This document shows positions 9,452 through 20,088 of a stretch of 64,000 nucleotides of DNA, piece after piece. Location of the stretch: NCBI RefSeq assembly GCF_022557175.1, contig NZ_CP092915.1, positions 3,038,001 to 3,102,000 on the forward strand. Reading direction: 5' to 3'. A program made the position numbers and the translations under genes. The notes under the pieces are model-generated. The model searched no databases. It saw only the letters and a program-made list of their open reading frames with translations, and had not been told where the DNA came from. The first letter of the stretch is position 1, and each line of letters opens with the position of its first letter. Source of the stretch: Mycolicibacterium sp. YH-1 (GTDB lineage Bacteria; Actinomycetota; Actinomycetes; Mycobacteriales; Mycobacteriaceae).

Positions 9452-11185
9452 ATGAGCATCAACGCATTTCCCACCATCGACACCCCCACGGGCGAGGCCC
9501 CGGGCCCGGCGTGGAACCGGCAGCGACACTCCCAGATGCCCTCGCATCGCTATGCCAGCATCTATGACCGGGTGGATGTGCCACTCGCCGAACGGCATTG
9601 GCCCACATCGCGAATCGCCGAAGCCCCCTTGTGGGTTCCGGTCGACCTGCGCGACGGCAACCAGGCACTGGCCGAACCCATGGACCCGGCGCGCAAGCGG
9701 CGGTTCTTCGAGCTGCTGGTCGCCATGGGTTACAAGGAGATCGAGGTCGGCTACCCCTCGGCGTCGCAGACCGATTTCGACTTCGTTCGGCTGCTGGCCG
9801 AAACCGATATCGCCCCATCGGACGTCGCCATCGTCGTGTTCACCCCGGCCCGCCGCGACCTCATCGAGCGCACCGTGGCCGCCGTACACGGGATCAGCAA
9901 CGAGGTGGTCATCCACATGTACACCGCAACCGCGCCGGTATGGCGAAACACCGTGCTCGGCAAGGACCGTGCGGAACTGCGCGAGTTGATCCTGTCCGGT
10001 GGACGCGATGTCCTGGAGTTCGCCGGTGACCTGCCCAACGTCCGGTTCGAGTTCTCTCCGGAGGTCTTCAACCTGACCGAACCCGATTACGTGCTGGAGC
10101 TGTGTGATGCCATGACGAGTCTCTGGCAGGCCACCGCGGAGCGCCCGGTGATCCTGAATCTGCCGGCCACGGTCGAGGTCGCCACCCCGAACGTGTACGC
10201 CGACCAGATCGAGTACATGCACCGCAATCTGGCTGACCGCGACAGCGTGATCCTGTCGGTGCACCCCCACAACGACCGCGGCACCGGCATCGCCTGCGCC
10301 GAACTGGCGCTGCTCGCCGGTGCCCAACGCGTCGAGGGCTGCGTCTTCGGCAACGGCGAACGCACCGGCAACGTCGACATCGCCACCTTGGCGCTCAACC
10401 TGCACGCACAGGGCGTCGACCCGATGATCGACTTCTCCGATATCGACGAGATCGCTCGCACCGTCGCGCACTGCACTCGCATGCCGATCCACGAGCGGCA
10501 CCCCTACGTCGGTGATCTGGTGCACACGGCGTTCTCCGGCACCCACCAGGATGCCATCAAGAAGGGTCTGGCCGAGCACCGCGCCCGCGCAGTCGATTCG
10601 GGTCGATCCGAGAGTGAAATCGATTGGCAGGTTCCCTATTTGCCGATCGATCCGGCTGATATCGGCCGCACCTACGACGCGGTGATACGGGTGAACTCGC
10701 AGTCCGGCAAGGGGGGCGTCGCCTATCTGCTGTCCGCGGAGTACGGCCTGGACTTGCCGCGCCGGCTCCAGATCGACTTTGCCCGCCACGTTCAGGCGCA
10801 CGCCGACGACACCGGGGAGGAGATCACCGCAGCCGAGTTGTTCGACCTCTTCGAGGCGACCTACTTCGACGCCCACGGTCCGGTGGAGCTGAAGGACTGG
10901 CGCACCGGCAGCGATACGGACACCGAGATAACCCTGTGCGTCGACGGCCGCACCACCCGCAGCGCACACAGCGGTATCGGTCCGGTGGACGCGTTGAGCC
11001 GGGCACTGGCCGATATCGGGCGACCCGTGGAGATACTCGGGTTGACCCAGCAGTCCATCGGCAGCACCGCGGTCAGCTACCTGGAGTATCGAACCGGCGG
11101 TGTGACCGGTTGGGCGTGCGGGCGCAGCGACTCGGTGCCTGCCGCCTCGATGGCGGCGGTGATCCGCGCCGTCAACGCGCCTTGA
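9452..11185 (+). CDS. leuA: 2-isopropylmalate synthase
   Basis: First committed enzyme of leucine synthesis, condensing 2-ketoisovalerate with acetyl-CoA. The 577-residue protein has the HMGL-like TIM barrel: [15 protein letters not shown] near residues 61-75, the HPHNDRGTG metal-site motif, and [11 protein letters not shown]-terminal LeuA dimerisation/regulatory domain (about 445-577) implies leucine feedback. It belongs to the longer actinobacterial type but I see no internal tandem repeats of the kind known in M. tuberculosis LeuA. The ATG at 9452 is chosen because the upstream frame covers the attenuator. The canonical mycobacterial leuA sits next to ask-asd, so this copy may be a paralogue. 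It overlaps bcpB by 14 bp tail to tail. Confidence 0.93.
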   Translation: MSINAFPTIDTPTGEAPGPAWNRQRHSQMPSHRYASIYDRVDVPLAERHWPTSRIAEAPLWVPVDLRDGNQALAEPMDPARKRRFFELLVAMGYKEIEVGYPSASQTDFDFVRLLAETDIAPSDVAIVVFTPARRDLIERTVAAVHGISNEVVIHMYTATAPVWRNTVLGKDRAELRELILSGGRDVLEFAGDLPNVRFEFSPEVFNLTEPDYVLELCDAMTSLWQATAERPVILNLPATVEVATPNVYADQIEYMHRNLADRDSVILSVHPHNDRGTGIACAELALLAGAQRVEGCVFGNGERTGNVDIATLALNLHAQGVDPMIDFSDIDEIARTVAHCTRMPIHERHPYVGDLVHTAFSGTHQDAIKKGLAEHRARAVDSGRSESEIDWQVPYLPIDPADIGRTYDAVIRVNSQSGKGGVAYLLSAEYGLDLPRRLQIDFARHVQAHADDTGEEITAAELFDLFEATYFDAHGPVELKDWRTGSDTDTEITLCVDGRTTRSAHSGIGPVDALSRALADIGRPVEILGLTQQSIGSTAVSYLEYRTGGVTGWACGRSDSVPAASMAAVIRAVNAP

Positions 11186-11627
11186 GAACCTCCAGCGCCT
11201 TGTCGGCGTGGCTGTCCATGCTGAGTTCGCTCGCGATGACCTCGAGAACGGTGCGATCGGTGTCGATGACGAATGTGGTGCGCTTGACCGGCATCAGCTT
11301 GCCGAGCAGCCCGCGCTTGACGCCGAACTTCGTGGCCACCACACCATTGGAGTCCGACAGCAGCGGGTAGTCGAAGTTCTGTTGCTCGGCGAACTTTGCC
11401 TGCTTGGCCACGGCATCCGTGCTGATCCCGACCCTGCTGGCACCCACAGCGGCGAACTCGCCGGCGAGGTCCCGGAAGTGACAGGCCTCCTTGGTGCAGC
11501 CCGGTGTCATGGCCGCTGGGTAGAAGAACAGCACCACTGGTCCGTCGGCCAGCAGGCTGGTCAGATTGCGCACCGTGCCTGTCTGGTCGGGCAGCTCGAA
11601 CTCGTCGACGCGGTCGCCACGTTTCAT
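11172..11627 (-). CDS. bcpB: Peroxiredoxin, Bcp/PrxQ family
   Basis: Thiol peroxidase of 151 residues that reduces hydroperoxides in the cytosol. The peroxidatic cysteine is in [12 protein letters not shown], with a second cysteine five residues later as in PrxQ-type 2-Cys enzymes. The thioredoxin-fold start DFELPDQ-like segment appears as [15 protein letters not shown] prefer ATG 11627 because the M. tuberculosis homologue (remembered) starts at MK.GD; an in-frame GTG at 11636 adds three residues. It lies upstream of and divergent to trpE, as bcpB does in M. tuberculosis. Confidence 0.92.
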   Translation of the reverse strand: MKRGDRVDEFELPDQTGTVRNLTSLLADGPVVLFFYPAAMTPGCTKEACHFRDLAGEFAAVGASRVGISTDAVAKQAKFAEQQNFDYPLLSDSNGVVATKFGVKRGLLGKLMPVKRTTFVIDTDRTVLEVIASELSMDSHADKALEVLKAR

Positions 11628-11689
11628 GGAGGTCACGCTACGCCCAGCTGATTTTGGGATGGGTGCGCCCGGTCTGGGAGGATTGGCCC

Positions 11690-13252
11690 GTGCAACCTCG
11701 TCCTCCGGTCGATTCGCTCCACCCCGCCGGACCCCGTTCCGACCTCGCCGTGACCACGTCGCGCGAGGACTTCCGGGCGCTGGCCGCCGGGCACCGAGTC
11801 GTGCCCGTGACGCGCAAGGTGCTGGCCGACAGCGAGACGCCGCTGTCGGCGTACCGCAAGCTCGCCGCCAACCGCCCCGGAACGTTCCTCCTGGAATCCG
11901 CGGAGAACGGTCGGTCGTGGTCGCGCTGGTCGTTCATCGGCGCGGGGGCACCGTCGGCGTTGACGATCCGCGAGGGCGAGGCGATCTGGTTGGGTGTGAC
12001 CCCGCGCGACGCCCCGAGCGGCGGTGATCCGTTGCAGGCGCTGCGCAGCACGCTGGATCTGCTCGAGACCGCCGCACTGCCGGGTCTGCCGCCGTTGTCG
12101 AGCGGTCTTGTCGGTTTCTTCGCCTACGACTTCGTGCGGCGCCTCGAGCGGCTGCCCGAACTGGCCGTTGACGACTTGAAGCTGCCTGACATGCTTCTGC
12201 TGCTGGCCACCGACATCGCGGCCGTGGACCACCACGAGGGCACCATCACCCTCATCGCGAACGCGGTGAACTGGAACGGCACCGATGAGCGCGTCGACTG
12301 GGCCTATGACGACGCGGTGGCGCGCCTCGACATCATGACCGCGGCACTGGCCGAGCCGATTCGCTCCACCGTGGCCACATTCAGCAGGCCCGAGCCGGAG
12401 CCCCGGGCCCAGCGCACCATGGCCGAGTACACCGCGATCGTCGACAAGCTGGTGGGCGATATCGAAGCCGGTGAGGCATTCCAGGTGGTGCCGTCGCAGC
12501 GCTTCGAGTTGGACACCGCCGCCGACCCCCTCGACGTCTACCGGATGCTGCGGGTGTCCAACCCGAGTCCCTACATGTACCTGCTGAACGTGCCCAACGC
12601 TGCTGGTGAACTGGAATTCTCGGTGGTCGGCTCCAGCCCGGAGGCGCTGGTGACGGTGATCGACGGCAAGGCGACGACGCATCCGATCGCCGGTACCCGG
12701 TGGCGGGGCGCCGACGAGGAGGAGGACGTGCTCCTCGAGAAGGACCTGCTCAACGATGAGAAGGAGCGCGCCGAGCACCTCATGCTGGTGGATCTCGGCC
12801 GCAACGACCTCGGGCGCGTATGCGTGCCCGGAACGGTCCGGGTGGAGGACTACAGCCACATCGAGCGCTACAGCCACGTCATGCACCTGGTGTCGACCGT
12901 GACCGGATCTCTCGCGGCCGACAAGACCGCGCTGGACGCCGTCACGGCCTGCTTCCCGGCGGGCACGTTGTCGGGTGCCCCGAAGGTTCGGGCCATGGAG
13001 CTCATCGAAGAGGTCGAGAAGACCCGCCGCGGGCTCTATGGCGGGGTGCTCGGATATCTGGACTTCGCGGGCAACGCGGACTTCGCGATCGCCATCCGGA
13101 CGGCCTTGATGCGCAATGGCACCGCTTACGTCCAGGCGGGCGGGGGAGTCGTGGCCGATTCCAATGGCCCCTACGAGTACAACGAGGCAGCCAACAAGGC
13201 GCGCGCGGTGCTCAACGCCATCGCCGCGGCGGGAACGCTGACCGAGCCATGA
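11690..13252 (+). CDS. trpE: Anthranilate synthase component I
   Basis: Converts chorismate to anthranilate with ammonia from TrpG, which is not encoded in this window. The 520-residue protein has the N-terminal regulatory part, with [18 protein letters not shown] (the ES/S feedback-inhibition motif), and the chorismate-binding domain with [36 protein letters not shown] and the C-terminal [11 protein letters not shown]. The GTG at 11690 follows GGGAGGAT. The longer frame reaching back to 11504 runs through bcpB and is rejected. No Trp-rich leader peptide is apparent upstream. Confidence 0.96.
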   Translation: MQPRPPVDSLHPAGPRSDLAVTTSREDFRALAAGHRVVPVTRKVLADSETPLSAYRKLAANRPGTFLLESAENGRSWSRWSFIGAGAPSALTIREGEAIWLGVTPRDAPSGGDPLQALRSTLDLLETAALPGLPPLSSGLVGFFAYDFVRRLERLPELAVDDLKLPDMLLLLATDIAAVDHHEGTITLIANAVNWNGTDERVDWAYDDAVARLDIMTAALAEPIRSTVATFSRPEPEPRAQRTMAEYTAIVDKLVGDIEAGEAFQVVPSQRFELDTAADPLDVYRMLRVSNPSPYMYLLNVPNAAGELEFSVVGSSPEALVTVIDGKATTHPIAGTRWRGADEEEDVLLEKDLLNDEKERAEHLMLVDLGRNDLGRVCVPGTVRVEDYSHIERYSHVMHLVSTVTGSLAADKTALDAVTACFPAGTLSGAPKVRAMELIEEVEKTRRGLYGGVLGYLDFAGNADFAIAIRTALMRNGTAYVQAGGGVVADSNGPYEYNEAANKARAVLNAIAAAGTLTEP

Positions 13253-13857
13253 CCCGAATCGCGCAACTGTTGCTGGTGCTCGCCGCGGCGGGCCTGTGGG
13301 TGGCGTCGCGGATGACCTGGGTGGTTCTCGAGTCCGCGGACGGACTGGGGCCGCAGCGGACGACAGCGGTATCGGGGGCGACGTGGGCGGCGGCGCTGGT
13401 GCCGGTCGCGGCGCTGCTGGTGGCGGCGGCCCTGGCGCCGCTGGCCGTTCGGGGATGGGCACTACGCGTGGTGGCGCTGCTCGTCGCTGTGGTCAGCGCC
13501 GGTGTCGCGTACATGGGCCTATCGCTGTGGGTGGAGGCCGACGTCGCCGGGTACGCGGCCACAGCGGCGGATGTGCCGATCGTCTACCTGGTCGGCAGCG
13601 AGCGCCACGTCTGGGGTGGGGTGCTTACCCTGGTTGCTGCGGTAGGCACGCTGCTCGCGGCCGTGCTGTTGCTGCGCGCGGCTGTGCGGGCGGGTGCGAC
13701 GCCGACGAAGTACGCCGCGCCCGCGGCCAGACGCGAGGCGGCGTCGAAGGAGAGTTCTGTTGACGGGACGACGGGGGATGGGATGTCGGAACGAATGATC
13801 TGGGATGCACTTGACGAGGGGCGCGACCCGACGGTCGAGCCCACTGAGGGTCGGTGA
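13249..13857 (+). CDS. Trp-associated membrane protein (TIGR02234 type)
   Basis: A 202-residue membrane protein overlapping the trpE stop by 4 bp (ATGA). It has an N-terminal transmembrane helix (about residues 5-25), then three more hydrophobic segments near 44-66, 69-93 and 122-147, and a charged cytosolic tail rich in Ala, Arg, Glu. Proteins of this family sit between trpE and trpC in mycobacteria and relatives, and their function is unknown. The tight coupling suggests a role linked to tryptophan synthesis or transport, but nothing in the sequence names it. Confidence 0.85.
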   Translation: MTRIAQLLLVLAAAGLWVASRMTWVVLESADGLGPQRTTAVSGATWAAALVPVAALLVAAALAPLAVRGWALRVVALLVAVVSAGVAYMGLSLWVEADVAGYAATAADVPIVYLVGSERHVWGGVLTLVAAVGTLLAAVLLLRAAVRAGATPTKYAAPAARREAASKESSVDGTTGDGMSERMIWDALDEGRDPTVEPTEGR

Positions 13858-13949
13858 CGTCACATGCCAAGGTGGCGGTTAGGCTTCGACACAGAACTAA
13901 ATCCGGCGGCACCCCGGTGCCCTGGTAACTCTCGGAAGGACATCGGCTC

Positions 13950-14768
13950 ATGAGTTCGGCCAATGTGCTCGACTCCATCATCGAGGGAGTGCGCGCCGAC
14001 GTCGCTGCCCGCGAGGCCGAACTGAGCCTGGCCGAAGTCAAGGCGAAGGCCAAGGACACCGCGCCAGCCCGTGACGTCCTGGCGGCGTTCCGCGAGCCGG
14101 GCATCGGCGTCATCGCCGAGGTGAAGCGGGCCAGTCCGTCTCGCGGCGCACTGGCGTCCATCTCCGACCCCGCCGAACTCGCGCGTGCCTATGAGTCCGG
14201 CGGCGCACGGGTTATCAGCGTGCTGACCGAAGAGCGCCGTTTCAACGGTTCGCTCGACGACCTCGACGCGGTACGGGCGGCAGTGTCGATTCCGGTGCTG
14301 CGCAAGGACTTCATCATCGGGCCGTACCAGATCCACGAGGCGCGTGCGCATGGCGCGGACATGGTGCTGCTGATCGTCGCCGCGCTGGAGCAGTCGGTTC
14401 TGGTGTCGATGATCGATCGCACCGAGTCACTCGGCATGACTCCTCTCGTGGAGGTGCACACCGAGGAGGAGGCCGACCGCGCACTGCAGGCCGGTGCCCG
14501 CGTGATCGGCGTCAATGCAAGAAATCTCAAGACCCTCGAGGTCGACCGGGACTGCTTTGCACGGATCGCCCCCGGGCTTCCGTCGAACGTGATCCGAGTC
14601 GCCGAGTCCGGCGTCCGCGGTACCGCGGATCTGTTGGCCTACGCCGGAGCGGGCGCCGATGCCGTCCTCGTCGGTGAGGGCCTGGTGACCAGCGGCGATC
14701 CGCGCAGTGCTGTCGCGGACCTCGTCACCGCCGGTACCCACCCGTCCTGCCCCAAACCCGCCCGCTGA
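13950..14768 (+). CDS. trpC: Indole-3-glycerol phosphate synthase
   Basis: TIM-barrel enzyme of 272 residues converting CdRP to indole-glycerol phosphate. Motifs are [13 protein letters not shown] (catalytic lysine), [25 protein letters not shown] (lysine and phosphate site), GVNARNLKT and VAESGVRG. No TrpF domain is fused. The ATG follows TCTCGGAAGGACATCGGCTC, with a GGAAGGA site. The 92-bp gap upstream holds a GGCAC/GTGCC hairpin and a short open frame ending on the trpC start, discussed as a finding. Confidence 0.96.
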   Translation: MSSANVLDSIIEGVRADVAAREAELSLAEVKAKAKDTAPARDVLAAFREPGIGVIAEVKRASPSRGALASISDPAELARAYESGGARVISVLTEERRFNGSLDDLDAVRAAVSIPVLRKDFIIGPYQIHEARAHGADMVLLIVAALEQSVLVSMIDRTESLGMTPLVEVHTEEEADRALQAGARVIGVNARNLKTLEVDRDCFARIAPGLPSNVIRVAESGVRGTADLLAYAGAGADAVLVGEGLVTSGDPRSAVADLVTAGTHPSCPKPAR

Positions 14769-14844
14769 CGCCGACGCTGGCGATGTACGGCTTGCGTGAA
14801 GAGCGGAACGGGGCGATGAGCCGCGTGCGCAAAGAGAAGAGAAA

Positions 14845-16109
<1,265 letters not shown>

Positions 16110-16113
<4 letters not shown>

Positions 16114-16904
16114 CGACGAGTCGGCTGTCCGGCCTGTTCTCGACATGCCGCGCGGAGAACCGCTCGGCACTCATCGGGTACCTGCCGACGGGGTACCCCG
16201 ATGTCGCGACGTCGATCGACGCGATGGTGGCGATGACCCAGGCGGGCTGCGACATCGTCGAGGTCGGAGTCGCCTACTCCGATCCCGGAATGGACGGCCC
16301 GACCATCGCGGCGGCCACCGAGGCCGCGCTGCGCGGCGGGGTGCGAGTTCGTGACGCCCTGAAGGCCGTCGAGGCGATCAGCAGCGCCGGTGGCAGTGCG
16401 GTCGTGATGACGTACTGGAACCCCGTGCTCAAGTGGGGGGTCGAAGCCTTCGCCCGCGACCTGGCCTCGGCCGGTGGCCTCGGCCTCATCACGCCGGACC
16501 TGATCCCCGACGAGGCCGAGGAGTGGATTCGGGCCTCCGACGAGCACAACCTGGACCGTATCTTCCTGGTGGCGCCGTCCTCCACGCCGGAGCGGTTGGC
16601 CGCGACGGTGGACGCGTCACGCGGATTCGTCTACGCGGCATCGACGATGGGCGTCACCGGTGCACGTGATGCCGTCTCGAATGCGGCACCGGAGTTGGTG
16701 AGCCGCGTCAAGGCCATCTCGGATATCCCGGTCGGTGTCGGGTTGGGCGTGCGCTCGCGCGAGCAGGCCGCTGAGATCGGCGCCTACGCCGACGGCGTCA
16801 TCGTGGGGTCGGCGCTGGTGTCGGCCCTCGAGGAGGGTCTCCCCACATTGAGGGCATTGACAGAAGAACTGGCCGACGGAGTGCGACAGAGGATTACAGC
16901 GTGA
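16110..16904 (+). CDS. trpA: Tryptophan synthase alpha chain
   Basis: TIM-barrel subunit of 264 residues that cleaves indole-glycerol phosphate and channels indole to TrpB. The catalytic Glu and Asp are in [19 protein letters not shown] near residues 48-66; phosphate-binding segments are GVTGARD and [12 protein letters not shown]. The first codon overlaps the trpB stop, and the TGA overlaps the lgt GTG, so lgt translation is tied to the trp operon. Confidence 0.96.
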
Positions 16905-19150
16905 CCGCAACGGTACTGGCGTATCTTCCCAGCCCGGCACAGGGCGTGTGGCATCTCGGGCCGGTACCGATTCGCGCGTACGCGCTCTGCATCCTGGTCG
17001 GCATCGTCGCAGCCCTGATCATCGGGGACCGGCGCTGGGTGGCTCGCGGTGGCGAGCAGGGCGTCATCTATGACATCGCACTGTGGGCGGTGCCGTTCGG
17101 CCTGCTCGGCGGCCGGCTGTACCACGTCATCACCGATTGGACGACCTACTTCGGCGCCGACGGCAAGGGTTTCGGTGCGGCACTGCGCATCTGGGACGGT
17201 GGCCTCGGCATCTGGGGTGCGGTCGCGCTCGGAGGTGTTGGCGCATGGATCGCGTGCCGAAGGCGGGGAATCCCGTTGCCTGCCTTCGGAGATGCCATCG
17301 CGCCGGGCATCGTGCTCGCGCAGGCGATCGGACGACTGGGCAACTACTTCAATCAGGAACTCTTCGGCCAGGCCACGACCGTGCCGTGGGGCCTGGAGAT
17401 CTATGAGCGTCGCAATGCCGCCGGTGCGCTCGACTCGCTCAACGGGGTGTCGACGGGCCGGCTGATCGAGGTCGTCCATCCGACGTTCCTCTATGAGCTG
17501 CTCTGGAACCTGCTGGTCTTCGCAGTGTTGATCTGGGTGGATCGGCGCTTCAAGATCGGCCATGGCAGGTTGTTCGCGCTCTACGTCGCGGGCTACTGCA
17601 TGGGCCGGTTCTGGATCGAACTGATGCGCAGCGACTACGCGACGACGATCGCCGAGACCGGGATCCGAGTCAACACATTCACGTCCACGTTCGTCTTCAT
17701 TGGCGCGGTGGTCTACATCATGCTCGCGCCAAAGGGTCGCGAGGATCCCGCGACGCTCAAGGGCCACGACTACGACGAATCGCTTCTCGACGAGGTGGGC
17801 GAGGAACTCGTTGCCGTCGCCGCGACCAGCGGCATCGTCGCTGCGGCCAAGGTGGCCGGTGCCGAGGACGAGGCTGCCGAGCACGAGTCGGAAGCCGAGG
17901 AGATCGACGCCGAGTCGCTCGAACCCGACGTCGCCCTGGATGACGCGGACGACGTTGGCGAGGACGAGGCTGAGGAGGCCGAGGCCGCCGACGAAGCCGA
18001 ACCCGCTGAGCTCGCCGAGTCCGATGACGAATCCGAGGCATCCGCCGTTGCCGTTGAGGGCACCGAGGTAGCCGAGGCGCTCGAGGCTGAGGTTGAACCC
18101 GAAGCCGAGTCCGAGCCCGAGCCCGAGCCCGAGCCTGAACCCGTCGCTGAGGCTGAGGCCGACTCGGACGAACCTGCCGAGGAGGCTGCGCCCGAGGAAG
18201 GGCTGGGCTCGGTGGACGCCGATGAGGTTGCCGCGGCTGAGGGTGATGTGGCCGAGGTGCATGAGGCTGCTGTCGAGGGTGATGTGGCCGAGGTGCATGA
18301 GGCTGCTGTCGAGGGTGAGCAGGAGGCGGAGTCGCTGGTTGAGGACGTGGCTGCTGAGGCCGACGCCGAGTCCGACGAGTCTGACGAAGCTGTCGCCGAC
18401 GAGACCGAACCCGAGACCGAGACCGAGCCTGCTGAGGAGCCTGCGCCCGAGGAGGGTCTGGGTTCGGTGGATGCGGATGAGGTTGTTGCGGCTGAGGGTG
18501 ATGTGGCCGAGGTGCGCGAGGCTGCTGTCGAGGGTGAGCAGGAGGCGGAGTCGCTGGCTGAGGACGTCGCTGCTGAGGCCGACGCCGAGTCCGACGAAGC
18601 TGTCGCCGCTGAGACCGATACCGACGCCGATACCGACGCCGATACCGACGCCGAGACCGAGACCGAACCCGAGACCGAGCCTGCTGAGGAGCCTGCGCCC
18701 GAGGAGGGTCTGGGTTCGGTGGATGCGGATGAGGTTGTTGCGGCTGAGGGTGACGTTGCCGAGGTGCGCGAGGCTGCTGTCGAGGGTGAGCAGGAGGCGG
18801 AGTCGCTGGTTGAGGACGTGGCTGCTGAGGCCGACGCCGAGTCCGACGAGTCTGACGAAGCTGTCGCCGACGAGACCGAACCCGAGACCGAGACCGAGCC
18901 TGCTGAGGAGCCTGCGCCCGAGGAGGGTCTGGGTTCGGTGGATGCGGATGAGGTTGTCGCGGCTGAGGGTGACGCTGCCGAGGTGCATGAGGCTGCTGTC
19001 GAGGGTGAGCAGGAGGCGGAGTCGCTCGCCGAGGACGTGGCAGATGAGGCCACCGACGCGACCGACGCCGACGCGCCTGCCGCAGAGACCGCTACGCCAG
19101 CGGTCGAGGCCGAAGAACCGCGTCGCCGGTGGTGGCGCCGCAGGGGATAA
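16901..19150 (+). CDS. lgt: Prolipoprotein diacylglyceryl transferase with long acidic repeat tail
   Basis: Membrane enzyme that adds diacylglycerol to the lipobox cysteine of prolipoproteins. The first about 290 residues are the Lgt core: seven likely transmembrane segments, GGRLYHVITDW with the conserved histidine, the signature GRLGNYFNQELFG, and WIELMRSD with the conserved arginine. The protein is 749 residues against roughly 260-290 for typical Lgt. The last about 450 residues are almost entirely Glu/Asp/Ala/Val/Pro/Thr, contain four tandem repeat units, and finish with the basic tail RRRWWRRRG. M. tuberculosis Lgt also has a C-terminal extension, but shorter (from memory). The topology implies the tail is cytoplasmic; its role is unknown. 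The GTG start overlaps trpA. Confidence 0.94.
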   Translation: MTATVLAYLPSPAQGVWHLGPVPIRAYALCILVGIVAALIIGDRRWVARGGEQGVIYDIALWAVPFGLLGGRLYHVITDWTTYFGADGKGFGAALRIWDGGLGIWGAVALGGVGAWIACRRRGIPLPAFGDAIAPGIVLAQAIGRLGNYFNQELFGQATTVPWGLEIYERRNAAGALDSLNGVSTGRLIEVVHPTFLYELLWNLLVFAVLIWVDRRFKIGHGRLFALYVAGYCMGRFWIELMRSDYATTIAETGIRVNTFTSTFVFIGAVVYIMLAPKGREDPATLKGHDYDESLLDEVGEELVAVAATSGIVAAAKVAGAEDEAAEHESEAEEIDAESLEPDVALDDADDVGEDEAEEAEAADEAEPAELAESDDESEASAVAVEGTEVAEALEAEVEPEAESEPEPEPEPEPVAEAEADSDEPAEEAAPEEGLGSVDADEVAAAEGDVAEVHEAAVEGDVAEVHEAAVEGEQEAESLVEDVAAEADAESDESDEAVADETEPETETEPAEEPAPEEGLGSVDADEVVAAEGDVAEVREAAVEGEQEAESLAEDVAAEADAESDEAVAAETDTDADTDADTDAETETEPETEPAEEPAPEEGLGSVDADEVVAAEGDVAEVREAAVEGEQEAESLVEDVAAEADAESDESDEAVADETEPETETEPAEEPAPEEGLGSVDADEVVAAEGDAAEVHEAAVEGEQEAESLAEDVADEATDATDADAPAAETATPAVEAEEPRRRWWRRRG
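18179..19050 (+). repeat. Four tandem 219-255 bp in-frame repeats in lgt
   Basis: Units begin at 18179, 18434, 18686 and 18905, each opening with Glu-Glu-(Ala/Pro)-Ala-Pro-Glu-Glu-Gly-Leu-Gly-Ser-Val-Asp-Ala-Asp-Glu-Val. Unit 1 holds an exact 36-bp internal duplication (18239-18274 and 18275-18310). Unit 2 has an extra Thr-Asp-(Ala)-Asp stretch built from a 12-bp GATACCGACGCC-like repeat (about 18614-18655). Units 2-4 are nearly identical at DNA level, so the array is recent and probably length-variable between strains. Confidence 0.9.
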
Positions 19151-19198
19151 CGCCTGCGGTCGCACTGACCCGGCCTTGGTTCTGGCATGCTGAATGCC

Positions 19199-19606
19199 AT
19201 GACCGAACCGCAGTCCGGCGGCCGGGAGGACTGGACCGCGTCGTCCATGCCGCCGCCCCCTCCGCCCCAGGGCTATCCGCCTCAGGGGTACCCGACGCAG
19301 TACCCGCCGCCCCCCGGCGCGTACTACGACCCGACGGCGCCGTACGGCAGACATCCAATGACTGGCGAGCCGTTCTCGGAGAAGTCGAAGATCGTCGCGG
19401 GGCTCCTGCAGCTGCTCGGCTTGCTCGGGCTGGTCGGGATAGGCCGCATGTACCTCGGGCAGGTGGGCCTCGGCATCCTTCAGCTCGTCGTCGGCCTCGT
19501 CACGTGCGGTATCGGCGCATTCATCTGGGGCATCGTCGATGCCGTGTTGATCCTGACCGACAAGGTCCGTGACCCACAGGGGCGTCCGCTCCGCGATGGC
19601 ACCTAG
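19199..19606 (+). CDS. TM2-domain membrane protein
   Basis: A 135-residue protein with a Pro/Tyr/Gly-rich N-terminus (PPPPPQGYPPQGYPTQYPPP region, residues about 18-45) followed by a TM2 domain: EKSKIVAGLLQLLGL, GIGRMYLGQVGLGILQLV, TCGIGAFIWGIVDAVLIL. TM2 proteins have two helices joined by a short loop; their function is unclear. ATG 19199 is preferred over the in-frame ATG 19187 because MTEPQSGG is a typical start. It overlaps the next gene and corresponds in position to Rv1615 of M. tuberculosis. Confidence 0.85.
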   Translation: MTEPQSGGREDWTASSMPPPPPPQGYPPQGYPTQYPPPPGAYYDPTAPYGRHPMTGEPFSEKSKIVAGLLQLLGLLGLVGIGRMYLGQVGLGILQLVVGLVTCGIGAFIWGIVDAVLILTDKVRDPQGRPLRDGT

Positions 19607-20006
19607 CGTCACTGCCAACCCGAGACGGGTCGCTTCCGCGCTGGGCGCCGGTGCGCTGCTCGCGGGCGGGCTGACCTACATCGGTCTGGCCGACCCGCAC
19701 CGACCCGGATTCCTGTTCCCCCTCTGTCCCTTCTACGCGCTGACGGGGTGGTACTGCCCGGGATGTGGCGGCATCCGCATGACCCACGACGTGCTCACCG
19801 GCGACATCTCCGCGGCGGTGACGGACAACGTCTTCGCGCTCGTCGGCATCCCGATGCTGGTCCTCTGGCTGGTGGTGCGGTGGCGGCTGGGACGGCCGCT
19901 GATGCCGCGATCGGCGGTCGTGACGCTGGTCGGTGCGGTGGTCGTGTGGACGGTCGTGCGGAACTGGCCGGGATTCCCGCTGGTGCCGACCTTCGTCGGA
20001 GGGTGA
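19596..20006 (+). CDS. DUF2752 membrane protein
   Basis: A 136-residue protein with three hydrophobic segments (about residues 14-32, 78-96 and 108-126) and the DUF2752 signature [28 protein letters not shown] between the first and second, here described in parts: [11 protein letters not shown] and [14 protein letters not shown]. Three cysteines (LCP, WYCPGC) recall a metal or redox site. The ATG at 19596 overlaps the end of the TM2 gene by 11 bp, so the pair is probably co-translated. Function unknown. Confidence 0.85.
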   Translation: MAPSVTANPRRVASALGAGALLAGGLTYIGLADPHRPGFLFPLCPFYALTGWYCPGCGGIRMTHDVLTGDISAAVTDNVFALVGIPMLVLWLVVRWRLGRPLMPRSAVVTLVGAVVVWTVVRNWPGFPLVPTFVGG

Positions 20007-20020
20007 CCCCGCAGCCCCGC

Positions 20021-20088
20021 TGATACAATCGGCCTTCGGGCCGGTGAAGTCCCGGAAAGAACTTTTCCGGACTGCGGAGGTACGTCCA
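20021..20088 (+). promoter_or_regulatory. gltB promoter and structured 5' leader
   Basis: TGATACAAT (20021-20029) is an extended -10 element. Directly after it CGGCC-TTCG-GGCCG (20030-20043) makes a perfect 5-bp stem with a UUCG tetraloop. GTCCCGGAAA (20049-20058) and TTTTCCGGAC (20063-20072) form a second stem with small bulges. The GCGGAGG ribosome site (20074-20080) follows 1 nt later. The position of two stems in a leader of about 50 nt suggests RNA-level control or mRNA stability; no known riboswitch class is recognised. Confidence 0.5.

Noticed and set aside
18179..19050. CRISPR array or minisatellite in the repeat block
   Set aside because: Repeats are in frame, lack unique spacers of constant size and continue the lgt reading frame, so they are coding tandem repeats.
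16784..19618. Very long minus-strand open frame (944 codons) across lgt
   Set aside because: It is the antisense of the GC-rich repeats; the plus strand encodes a clear Lgt core in operon with trpA, and the antisense product has no recognisable domain.
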